A stretch of 64,000 nt of DNA. It comes from Theocolax elegans. Lineage: Eukaryota > Arthropoda > Insecta > Hymenoptera > Cerocephalidae. Made by a program: the position numbers and the translations under genes. Below the pieces are notes generated by a model. It saw only the letters and a list, made by a program, of their open reading frames with translations. It was not told the origin of the DNA and searched no databases. Location of the stretch: positions 4,217,744 through 4,281,743 of the forward strand of contig CM047429.1 in assembly GCA_026168455.1 (NCBI GenBank). Reading direction: 5' to 3'. Below are positions 12,268 through 21,675 of the stretch, piece after piece. Positions within the stretch are counted from its first letter, which is position 1. Each line of letters begins with the position of its first letter.

Positions 12268-13292
12268 GGTCCCAAGCGTCGTGCGTCCAAGAACAACCGT
12301 CCTGGGCTTCGCGCTCATTTAACCCCACACGCGACTGAAGCGAGATCGTGAGAAAGTGGGGAATAAAGTTTTCAGCGGACGGGAGCGAGAGCATTAACAG
12401 CTTCTTGGAGCTCGTGGATGACTGCAGAGTCCTAGCAAACATGACGCAGGATGAAGTTCTTCCTTCACTTTCGCAGTTGCTGGTGGAAGACGCCGCAAGG
12501 TGGTACCGCAACAACAAAGGAAAGTGGAGGAATTGGGACGAATTCACGTGCTCAATCAAACGCTGGTACGGAGCCAGCGAAACTTACCAAGAGAAGCTGA
12601 GCCTGGAATGCACCTGACGTATTCAGGGCGAAGACGAACCGGTACGTGAGTACATGAATTGCATGATAGACATGCTCCAAGAGCTCGTCCCCAAGCCTAG
12701 CGAAAGGAACCAAGTAGACCACCTCTACCGAAACATGCTGCCGAGAATCCATCGCTGGTTCAAGCGAATCGAGGCGCAGACGATCGACCAGCTGTTTGAC
12801 CTGGCCTGCGAAGCGGAGAGACTGCAAGAGCGCGAAAAGTTCTACAAACCACCTCCAATGGAAGGGGAGCTGGTGCGGCCAGAATTCGCGTATATGGCCA
12901 AGAAGAAGTCAGAAAAGGCTTCTCCGAAGGTAAAGGTAGCGCCGGTGGAATCCGGGAAATCCACCACCGGCAAAAATCTGGTGAAGCTGGGCGCGATTCT
13001 CACCCAGCTGAAGAAGCTGCTACCAAGTGAGAACGGGAGCGCCGGGAGTAGCAAACCAGGAAGTGCCAAGAGTGGACGGCGGTTTGCTCAGAAAAAGAAA
13101 CCGCCGAACCGGGTCGGAGAGCAGAGGGGCCAATATGAGAAGCCCCGCGGCGGAAAGAGCGCAGAAGGAGGGCCAAGCAGGACGCCCTTCGATCCGAGCA
13201 AACCGATTTCCTGTAATGGGTGCGGTAAGCTTGCGAATTTCCGCCGCCATTGCCCTGACTGCAATAAGAGAAACGCCTCCGAGAGCGGTTAA
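12268..13292 (+). pseudogene. gag: Gypsy family A gag, capsid and nucleocapsid part
   Basis: After the solo LTR, gag continues with a Retrotrans_gag-type capsid segment (KWGIKFSADG...FLELVDDCR...VLPSLSQLL...ARWYRNNKGKW, about 12353-12530) that aligns block by block with family C at 61520-61720. An in-frame TGA at 12615-12617 splits it. The second part (12654-13292) has the RWFKRIEAQTIDQLFDLAC segment, a basic linker, and a zinc-knuckle remnant CNGCGKLANFRRHCPDC at about 13212-13262. The expected His of CX2CX4HX4C is Asn here. The frame ends at 13290-13292, and pol continues in the -1 frame. Confidence 0.85.
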
Positions 13293-13868
13293 ACGGGACT
13301 CAAGCCGAACCCGAGGGCCAGAGAGTTCCCGAGATGCCCAGAACCTCGGGCCCACGGAATGAACGAGACTGCGCGGAGCTCATCCGCTGCGGAATAGACT
13401 CGATGAAGCCAGAGGAGCACAGGAAGGGAATCGATTCTCAAGATTCTATTCTTCATGATCAGCAGGAGCCACACCGGAGCTACCGTCCAGAGGACGAAAC
13501 GCGCTGGTGGCTCCAAGCGGAAATAGACGATTTCCGGATCGGAGCCCTGTACGATCCAGGAGCTTCGACGACGGTAATGGGGCCTAATGGCCTCACAATT
13601 GCTACCGCCCTGGGAAAATCGCTCTCTACCAAAAACGCAGGAAGGGTGAAATTGGCTGACGGACATGCACAACCACTGAGTGGGCACGTAATGTTGCCTT
13701 TCACCATCGGTTGTGAGACCAAGGAGCTCAGGGTTGCCATTATGCCAAATCTGGACGCCGAATGTTACGTAGGAATCAATTTCGTACGTGCATTTCGTGC
13801 AGTTCTAGACCCAGACGCTGATCAGTTGCTCCTCAAAGGCAGCAAAGCCCACGTGCAGTTAGAGGTAG
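13293..13868 (+). pseudogene. pol: Gypsy family A pol, protease fragment cut off at about 13868
   Basis: The -1 frame relative to gag encodes a linker rich in EEHRKGIDSQDS, then RSYRPEDETRWWLQAE and the retropepsin-like active site ALYDPGASTTVMG (about 13546-13585). It continues to KAHVQLEVA with near identity to the minus-strand pol at 57036. At about 13868 the similarity ends abruptly, and six codons later a stop follows in unrelated sequence. RT, RNase H and integrase of this copy are absent. Asp-Pro-Gly replaces the usual Asp-Ser/Thr-Gly, as in the other copies in this window. Confidence 0.85.
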
Positions 13869-14277
13869 CTATTATTTTCGGAAAATAAGATTCACCAACG
13901 TTGTTAAACAAAATAAAAAACGAGTAATTACAGTCTTACCCTTACCATATCATACAGATTTTTACAAAAAAATTAGTAGATTGTTAAAAAAGTACTACAT
14001 AGCAATTATCCCAAAAATCGAAAATAAGTTAAATTCCGTAATAAAATTAGGCAAAGATTCTACTAGCAAGTTAAATACATGTGGTGTAGTATATAAGTTT
14101 AATTGTAAAAATTGTCAATCGATTTACATAGACGAAACAAAGCGAATGTTAAAAGATAGAATTTCTGAACATAAAAAATCACACAATACTGAATCAGTAG
14201 TATCTATACACATGAAGAATAAAAACCATCAATGTGATTTTGAAAATGTGCAAATAAATAAATTAATAAACAAATAA
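13869..14277 (+). pseudogene. Penelope-like element C-terminus with GIY-YIG endonuclease
   Basis: A frame open from the junction at about 13869 to 14277 encodes VITVLPLPYH (13920-13950), a spacer, then CGVVYKFNCKNCQSIYIDET (14071-14130) followed by R.LKDRISEHK and SHNTESVVSIH...NHQCDFENVQI. This order (VVYK...C..C...YI..T...R..EH) is the GIY-YIG endonuclease found at the C-terminus of Penelope-like retroelements. The GIY is VVY and the YIG is YID, so the second half of the signature has lost its Gly. The reverse transcriptase is missing, so this is a 5'-truncated copy, the usual outcome of target-primed reverse transcription. The methionine at 13981 is incidental. Confidence 0.85.
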
Positions 14278-14439
14278 ATAAATAAGTAAATAATGAAACT
14301 ATAAATCGAAGCGCTATATATCGGTTTTGATCAGTGTAAAAAATATAAAAACTACAATCATAGTCCGCAAAAACAAAGAAAATAATTTATCGAATATCAC
14401 AGATAACGCAATTGTCATTAAGGTCGCTAGTTCCGATAA

Positions 14440-14740
14440 TATCGCTGATTTAAGGACGAATCAAGGTTTCACGAACCATCTTTTCCTCCCACGCTAAGCA
14501 GTCGAGACTAAACAAATTAAAAATGAATGATTTAAAGCGATTAAGATGAGATGCTTGAAATGAAATGAATGGAAGTGAGTTTATTAGTTTAGAGGCAGTG
14601 ATGACGAATGATTTATGAACTGATTCAGTGCAAGGTGGTAGATAAGTTAATGGTTTAGGAGGATGGCGAGACGAATGACGTTGACCTGTAAAGTTATTGG
14701 TTCTAGTGAAATGATCTGTCAGTTAATAGGGTGAGTTATG
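14440..14740 (-). pseudogene. LINE reverse-transcriptase C-terminal fragment
   Basis: On the minus strand, from about 14725 down to 14450, one frame stays open and encodes TRTNNFTGQRHSSRHPPK, then YLPPCTESVHKSFVITAS, KLINSLP and FKSFIFNLFSLD. The RTN...P..R......F......NSLP...FK arrangement resembles the tail of jockey/CR1-type reverse transcriptases. No methionine starts this frame. Together with the endonuclease piece at 14935-15362 on the same strand and in the correct order, it looks like one internally deleted LINE. The clade is not determined. Confidence 0.5.
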
Positions 14741-14934
14741 AGCCAATATGCTAAATGATAACAATCGATAAAAAACAGGCGTCGAAATCAATTATAATAA
14801 GAAATACGTATAAGCAAAATTTACGTTAACAATTATTTATTATTCAATAATAATAAATAATTGTATAAAGAATGAAAATTAATGTGAAAGTAAATACAAA
14901 GTGTGAATTCTAATGTAATTCGAATTCACACAGG

Positions 14935-15362
14935 AATAGTTCATAGAGAAGGACCTAGATGGCTACCTGAATTCTGGTCGTGACTCAATATGGTTACAGA
15001 TATGAGGCTCGATTGTCGTGTCTGTTAAATGAGTTGTGCTGGAATTGAAAATGTTATCAAATGCAGCAGCTCATTCATGGAGATTGATCCCCTCAGAATC
15101 ACGTGACCAGTACCTTTTTACTTGTGACAATTTTTTGTCAAATTGAATACAAATTGCTATGGAATTATGTTCCGCTGCAAAAGGAACAGGATCACTAATC
15201 AGTAAGAGATCAAGCTAAGTATGAGAAAAATTCGTAGATGTGACCGCATGATGAGTCGGTTCAGATTCGATAAGTGTTAGATTTAGAGCAGCTATATTCG
15301 CTCTCATCATGTCCGCCGCAGCACTCGAGGACTTCATGTCAATGTTGAAGTAACTTTAAAGA
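14935..15362 (-). pseudogene. LINE AP-endonuclease fragment
   Basis: The minus strand from 15355 downward encodes FNIDMKSSS (cf. the GDFN motif), ALNLTLIESEPTHHAVTS, then LDLLLISDPVPFAAEH and ICIQFDKK. This matches the C-terminal part of LINE apurinic endonucleases (GDFN...PTH......LD.....SDP...). There are in-frame stops at SHT*LDLL (TAG) and LHE*AAAF (TGA). The catalytic SDH-type end is degraded. It lies upstream, on the same strand, of the RT C-terminal fragment, so most of the RT has been deleted between them. Confidence 0.65.
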
Positions 15363-15833
15363 CTATTCCTTTTGTCGAGAGAGAAACGGATGTCTCGCCC
15401 CTGTTTACGTTCCCCGTTGGAGCCGAATTACTTGGACGCGGTGACCAAGGACGAATCGCAACGATTTGGGACGCAATAAGCGGGAGTTTGATTTGTTTTA
15501 GAACAGATTCTATTATTTATTGATAATAATTCTTATTTTGTATATTAATTAGTGATGTTTGTAAGAAAATAATATGCCCCCTCCCCATAAACTTTCCACT
15601 CATCCCTCTGCAGAAATTACTTTCGAGTGAGAAGCTATAAGCCACGTCTCCTTTCCTTAGGCCACGCTCACTCAAACGGTAAAGCGCGCTGATTGGCTTA
15701 TTTTTAAATAACAATTGAACAAATTCTATGCATTGGAGAGAAAAATGATAAAGGACTTTTTGGCTCAGAATTTTTCCTCTATCCAATGGTATACCGTTGG
15801 ACATATCTTTTCGGAACACCCTGTATACATACT
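15363..15833. other. Unassigned spacer or dispersed repeat
   Basis: No recognisable gene. A minus-strand frame of 107 codons (15517-15840) has no domain I recognise. Its end, ATACAGGGTGTTCCGAAAAG on the minus strand, is a word often seen at repeat termini in insect genomes, so the block is probably a repeat. No boundaries could be set. Confidence 0.4.
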
Positions 15834-16030
15834 GTAACAATTAGATTGCCGTGCGGATGTTTATTTTATTATCGCGGCTGCTCAGCGGTATGGTCGAACT
15901 TACCCTATTTAAATAAACGTATTTTTCCTGCGCTCTATCAAATCTGTTAAGTGTTAGTTTGAAAGCAAGCTCCAAGCTGGGATTCAGATATAACCAGGTA
16001 AAAAATTAAATCTGAAATTGACCGTAAAAT
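15834..16030 (-). repeat. LTR fragment of gypsy family C
   Basis: Starting at TGTAACAATTAGATTGCCG, about 195 bases match the reverse complement of the 3' end of the LTR at 57287-58228. Shared words include CGGATGTTTATTTTA, GCTCAGCGGTA, ATTTAAATAAACGTATTTTT, AAATCTGTTAAGTGTTAGT and AACCAGGTAAAAA. A GC-rich segment present in the full LTR (GCGGCGGCGGTTACTTG region) is missing. The fragment has no internal sequence attached. Confidence 0.85.
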
Positions 16031-16946
16031 AGAGATATAGCGTAAAGCACTTGTCAATCAATAAAAATACATTGTATTATGTCGACACTGAATGTTGGGT
16101 GTACTATTTGTTTAATTCCAATTATTTAACATAATGACAGCTAGAAAATGGGATAGGGGCATATTTTTAATATACATTTTAAGTGTATAATAAGTACAAA
16201 AGTTGAATTTATGATAAAATATCGTTAAAATTTGAAAAATGCGATTTGAAACATAACCTCTCTTTGTCTACAGGCAACAACGATTTAATTTAATTTTGTA
16301 AAAACTGGACTGTGTCTGTGTCTGTCTGGACTGTGTAAGTTCACGATATTGGTAAACGTTGCAATACTAAAAAAGCAGACAAAAGTGCACGACAAAAAAT
16401 TAAATAGAAAAATACAATGGATACTAAGACGGTAGGAAGCTTGTATCATATATTAGGGTTGGAAATAAACGTTTTTCCCTTATGCATCGGTTCTAAAAAA
16501 GAATGCGCTGCCACTTTTTTCACTTTTATTTGAAATACCGTAGTTTGTTGGTTTTTTTATGTCAATTCAGATAGTTTAACGTTGGCTATATAGTAACTGC
16601 AAATTTCAAAATTTAATATCAATAAGGACAAAATGATTGTAAGAAAAAAAATCAATTCCACTTCAGAACATTGTGCAGCAATTAGTAATAATTTAATAGC
16701 TGTAGACGGATACCGGAGAGGCGAGACAATCTCAGCGACGTGCCGGGCGTGTCTCGCCTCGCAGTTTATCTGCGAGAATAATCAATCGCCGCAGCCTTCC
16801 GAGAAAAAGACGTTCATTTTTTTAACACACATAGTTGAAGCCGCCCTCGTCGTATCCGCACGACCGCGAACACTTACCGTAATTCCATATTGAAGATTCT
16901 ATGTTGTTGTTTTATATATCTGTATATTATTTATTAATGTATATCT
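16031..16946. other. No gene recognised
   Basis: AT-rich sequence with a short GC-rich insert at about 16705-16870 (repeated GCGAGAC/GTCTCGCC words). An 86-codon frame at 16633 has no recognisable domain. The sequence TATTAGGGTTGGAAATAAACG at 16451 hints at a mariner terminus, but I could not find a partner end. Confidence 0.4.
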
Positions 16947-16950
16947 AAAT

Positions 16951-18126
16951 TGTGACAAGGTGATCCGACACCTGTCACAAAAACTAATATAAAATATTAA
17001 ACACGCAATAGCGTAGCCTTTTCCCCTTTTTACAGCTACCTACCCGGATACGACACACACACATACCTATTAAAACCTAGCCAGCAGCCCTAATCACCAC
17101 AATTACTTCAACACTATCCTAACAAACCCATACTTTCCCCGGTTTCTTACGATCCAGCACCAGGGTACTCCAACGAAGAGGTAGCCAGTATTATTGGCCT
17201 CCATAACCAGGTCGAACACCATCAATACTCCTCCAGGAGTTCAGGAAGCAATTAAACAGGACGCCAACAGGTTCTCCTTCGATGGGCAGGTGCTTCGATG
17301 GCTGGATATCCTCAGTAAGCTGCATCGAGTGCCAGATCTCAGGAGCAGCAGCACGTATCCTGGACAGCTCTCTCCTGTGGAAATAACATTAAATAAGAAT
17401 AAGCACACCACTAGGAAAAAGGATAACGAGGAACAGGTTGCTAGGACAGTAAAAAGGGAATGTAATAACTTGTCAACAAGAGTTGAGAGGTTAGGGGGAC
17501 ACTAACCTTTCGAACTATAATTAAAGAAAATAGATTACAGAAAGCTCCTACGGCTCAATGATTTACCTATAATTATTCCCCGAGAACTATAAATCAATTC
17601 CACGGCAAGCCGGCGTCGAAGAAGATCCACCACGTTGTCAGCAGCTGATTGAGTAGTCTTGTTTGACAGCTCGACGAGAGACGCAATCGTACACTAACGG
17701 TCGATCGGACGGACGAACTCTCGCCTCGTGCCGACATCAGCTTTCAGCGTTTTGTATGCTATTTCTTTCAACAGTCTGTTCTTTGGATGTGAGAACAGAG
17801 TGTGGCGAAGCGGGCGGTGCAATTATTCGTTGGTTGCAGTTTCCAAGAGATGAGTGCGTACGGTGCACTTTTCCCCTTTTTCTTGGTCGCGAAACCTCGG
17901 TCAGCCCACGTGCATGTGCGCGTATTTTCTTTCCGCCATTTTAGTATTTTTGGTTCTCTCCCGCGATTCCCCTCCTTCTTATTTAATTATTCGTCGCGTT
18001 AACAAGCTACTGACGCCCAAATACGCCTGTACTTTTTTATTTGGTGTATGAATAAATATTACCGTTAGTTATTAAAGATCCCCCGCGTAATTATTTCTGT
18101 AGTCCCGTACCCTGAGTGGCATGACA
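16951..18126 (+). mobile_element. Solo LTR, target duplication AAAT
   Basis: The block begins TGTGACAAGG at 16951 and ends GTGGCATGACA at 18126. It is flanked by AAAT on both sides (16947-16950 and 18127-18130). It is GC-richer than its surroundings and ends in a typical LTR 3' region (TTTATTTGGTGTATGAATAAATATT near 18037-18062). The first 29 bases form a hairpin, TGTGACAAGGT...ACCTGTCACA. Two open frames inside (17194-17505 and 17663-17944) lack recognisable domains and are probably chance frames in the LTR. The family is unknown. Confidence 0.75.
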
Positions 18127-18138
18127 AAATATAAATAC

Positions 18139-18990
18139 ATATGGGCTGTTTCACGTCAAGTGGTATGATGAAAATTTCAAATCGCACCAAATTTTGAAAA
18201 TAGTTTGTAAATATCTTCCAGAAAATAGAAAAAAATATTAAGTGTTGAAAATAATTTGACAAGCAGCATTTTTTATCTTTTTGAAAGCATTAATCGCTAC
18301 CAAAGAAGTATAAATTGATCGATTGGAATTGGAGACATCAGTATTTAAATTTTGCTTATTTCTGATAGGTAGAAATATAAGCGACATGTACGATGGTTAA
18401 ACAACTTTTTGTTGAATCCGTCTGGAATAAGCCACATAAATATATACAGGCTGTTTCACGTCAAGTGGTATGATAAAATTTCAAATCGCACCAAATTTTG
18501 AGAATAGACTGGAAATATCTTCCAGAAAATAGAAAAAAATTTTAAGTTTTGAAAATAATTTGACTAAGAGTCGCCTTTTTTGATAATCAATATTTCCAGG
18601 TGTCTAACTCTTCGATATTTTAAAATTAAGAATGGTAACACGGGTAGATAAGTTCTAAAGATTATTTTAAACAAAAGTTCTACGTAATGTTTTTTTAAAA
18701 AATCAATAGATTTAGAAATAAATAGCTTTAAATATAGCAATTTTTTTTTTAAAATTGAAAAATTTCCAGTTTTTCTGGTAGAATAACTCTTAATCAAATT
18801 ATTTTCAACACTTAAACATTTTTTCTATTTTCTGAAAGATATTTCCAGTCTTTTTTCAAAATTTGGTGCGACTTGAAATTTTCATCATACCACTTGACGT
18901 GAAAAAGCCCGTATATATTTATGTGGCTTATTCCAAACGGATTCGACAAAAAGTTGTTTAACCATCGTACATGTCGCTTATATTTCTATA
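18139..18990. mobile_element. Inverted-repeat MITE cluster, GGGCTGTTTCACGTCAAG family
   Basis: The terminus GGCTGTTTCACGTCAAGTGG occurs directly at about 18144 and 18446, and inverted (CCACTTGACGTGAAAAAGCC) to about 18909. The pair 18446/18909 delimits a hairpin-forming element flanked by TA. Its outer flanks are themselves inverted: GCGACATGTACGATGGTTAA at about 18381 pairs with TTAACCATCGTACATGTCGC at about 18958. The copy at 18139-18260 is an extra directly repeated arm. The same terminal family builds the foldback at 37350. Confidence 0.85.
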
Positions 18991-19020
18991 CACAACGGTT
19001 ATGAATCTAAACATATCTTG

Positions 19021-19146
19021 CGACTCGGTTTCATACGTCGCACTCTGGCTGGTGGTTTTTCCCACCACCAACGAGTGTAGAGAGATAGTCATCCTCATCT
19101 AACGGTAGGAAAAAGCACCAGCCAGAGTGCGACGTAGACCGAGTCG
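19021..19146. repeat. Compact GC-rich hairpin
   Basis: Arms 19021-19060 and 19110-19146 pair around CGACTCGGT...ACGTCGCACTCTGGCTGGTG and its complement, leaving a ~50-base loop that has its own small GGTGG/CCACC stem. It is unusually GC-rich for its surroundings. It may be a small MITE or a structured RNA source; no coding is present. Confidence 0.8.
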
Positions 19147-19404
19147 TTACTTTGAACGTTAAATTCATTTTTAGCTACAACCGCGACACGGGAGAGATAA
19201 TAGGTTGTAAGTAAAATTTATGCGTAATAGAACTGATTGAAGATCCTCCCTAAAATGTATGTATAGACGTATGTACAAGGCCCCAATTAGCCCAATTTAT
19301 CCCAACCGAAGTATAACTGTCCCACGATGCTCTTTGTCCCCTCCTTCCCGTGAAAATGTAATTTTATGTACTAACTCTTAAAAAACAACATATAATATAA
19401 TTAT

Positions 19405-20285
19405 CAATATTTATTTTGCAGGAGAAACGCGGCTTTGAGGGCATTTTCGGATTAAAATGCACTGTGCACTGACTATCTTGAAAAGAAATTTCGCTGTTCA
19501 ATCGACTTCGACATAATTTTAAGTAAATGATTTGGGATTTTTGAGTTTATAATATTTATGAAATTATTACTTAACACTTAGTAATTAAAGAATTATTTAT
19601 TGATATTCTTCAATTTATCAAGCAAACATTATTAATTACAAACTTTTCAAAAGATGCATAAAGTTCAGATTTTCACTCAATATATAAAACTATCTTAATA
19701 AATAACCGATCATTATTGTTACTATTATAGTAGGACATGTTTTGTTTGACTATGTATCTAACCATTTGATGAGTCGGTAAGCTGTTAATAAGGTCTTATT
19801 TATTAATTTGATATTTCTATATAACTTCCTCTACTGTAACCTTGGAGGGCAATTATCGTAATACGAATTTAATAAATGATTTTAATAATCTAGCTTAAAA
19901 AAAATAATTAAAAACGCAAGTAGTTAATCAGTGATATAAAAACATCTTCTATTATAATCGGAACAATAATGACCAGTTATTTATTAAGCCACTTTTATTT
20001 ATCGCTTAAAAATCTGAATTTTTGCATTTCTAGAAAGCTTTATAATTAATGTTTACTTTATAAATTTAAGAAAATCTTCATTAATAATGCTAGACCAATA
20101 AATAATTTTTTAATTACTAAACATTGAGTAATATTTTTATAAAAAATAAAACTCAATAATCCCAAGTCATTTATTTCAAATTAAGCTCTTTTCAAGATAG
20201 TCAGTGCTTAGTACATTTAAATCCGAAAATGCACTTAAAGCCGCCTTTATCATGCAAAACAAATATTGATAATAATATTATACTA
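19405..20285. mobile_element. Diverged inverted-repeat MITE
   Basis: The left arm, with GGCTTTGAGGGCATTTTCGG (about 19431) and GCACTGACTATCTTGAAAAG (about 19466), pairs with the right arm, CTTTTCAAGATAGTCAGTGC (about 20188) and CCGAAAATGCACTTAAAGCC (about 20224). Pairing continues inward through several hundred AT-rich bases and outward to ATCAATATTT on both sides. Mismatches are frequent, so it is an older insertion. It has no gene. Confidence 0.8.
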
Positions 20286-20386
20286 GCAACAGATACCTCG
20301 CTCGCTAACGCTCACTCGGTTGTATTTTGATCGTGCTTATTTTAGATGAGTATATGTAAAATAGTTACACAGCCTTTTTTCTTTAA

Positions 20387-21671
20387 CCCTTTAACGCCTG
20401 AATTGCAGTTCTTGAGTAGTCTAAGTTTGAGGTAGTGCCAATTAACGTAAAAATGATAAAAATGTAAACAAGTAAATAAATGTCAACAAGTAAATAATTT
20501 TGTCTATTTAACCCATTTTATTCAACAATGATCAGTTTTAGGAAAAAATATTATAGAACAAAAGTTGCTTAAAATCGTTCAAAGAGTAAGTGTGAATTTT
20601 TTCAGAATTTTTTGAGAGGTTTTTAGATTTTTGAATTTGGCAATTTTTCGAAAAATTAAACAAAGTCTTTAAGGGGATGTCGGAGCTATAGCCTCCATCA
20701 AAAGCCGCTCGATCTCTCGGTTTCGAATGGCGCTGTAGTCAGGTGTCGATTTCTACGATAAACGTACTTAAAACATAAATTATAAATTTTACAGCTACAT
20801 AGAGCTGTTGAAAGATACTTTCCCCCCTAGCTATGACTAAACTTAAGGTAATTATAATATTACTCTTGGAAGCAAATGTTTATTTTTTTAAAGAAATGTG
20901 AAATACGTCTCATATTCAATGAATCTATATCTGCCGTAATGCTAAACGCAACGTATTTCACATTTCGTTAAAAAAATAAACATTTTCTTCCAAGAGTAAT
21001 ATTATAATTACCTTAAGTTTAGTCATAGCTAGGGGGGAAAGTATCTTTCAACAGCTCTATGTAGCTGTAAAATTTATAATTTATGTTTTAAGTACGTTTA
21101 TCGTAGAAATCGACACCTGACTACAGCGCCATTCGAAACCGAGAGATCGAGCGGCTTTTGATGGAGGCTATAGCTCCGACATCCCCTTAAACTATTTTGA
21201 AAAAATTTAGGCGTATTTTCTGAGTGATTCTAAACACTTTTTATTCTATACAATTTTTTTCTAAGATTGACTGTTCGTAAGAAAAAAAATAATGAAAATT
21301 TACACTAACATTGACCCATTTTGGACGCCATTTTGAATTTGTTATGTCAAAGTTAATTATTATAAGTCCATAACTTTTAAGTTCTAGGTATAATTGCACG
21401 ATTTTGAAAGGTTCCATGTGAAATGAACTGGTGGTTCGAGGTGAAAATCGAGTTTGAAAGAAAAATGTATTATAAAAATCATGTTTTTTTTATTTAAATT
21501 AAAAAATTTAATGGTTTTTTGAAATTTTTCGAAATTTTTAACTACGCCAATCGAAAGAGCATACCCCAAAATAGTCGAGTATGAATTTTCAGACATTTTT
21601 ATCATTTTTACGTTAATTGGCACTACCTCAAACTTAGACTACTCAAGAACTGCAATTCAGGCGTTAAAGGG
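20387..21671. mobile_element. TTAA-flanked MITE carrying a nested TTAA MITE
   Basis: The termini CCCTTTAACGCCTGAATTGC (20387) and GCAATTCAGGCGTTAAAGGG (to 21671) are perfect complements with TTAA on both outsides (20383-20386 and 21672-21675). The arms continue through AGTTCTTGAGTAGTCTAAGT for about 70 bases, after which pairing is looser. The middle is occupied by a second element at 20673-21186. CCCTTT ends plus TTAA suggest piggyBac ancestry. A 79-codon frame at 21384-21623 on the minus strand has no recognisable domain. Confidence 0.92.
20673..21186. mobile_element. Nested TTAA MITE, GGGGATGTCGGAGCTA ends
   Basis: GGGGATGTCGGAGCTATAGC at 20673 pairs with its exact complement ending at 21186. 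TTAA lies on both sides (20669-20672 and 21187-21190). The arms are nearly perfect to the centre at about 20935, so the copy is young relative to its host element. Its ends match those of the MITE at 58817 (consensus GRGGAYRTCGRAGCTA), which also has TTAA duplications. Confidence 0.93.
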
Positions 21672-21675
21672 TTAA

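Noticed and set aside
16451..16680. Mariner element (TTAGGGTTGGAAATAAACG start)
   Set aside because: No transposase motif and no matching inverted terminus was found.
17194..17505. Possible gag-like frame (MASITRSNTIN...)
   Set aside because: It falls inside a block with TG/CA ends and a 4-bp target duplication, so it is better explained as solo LTR sequence; no capsid or zinc-knuckle motif is seen.
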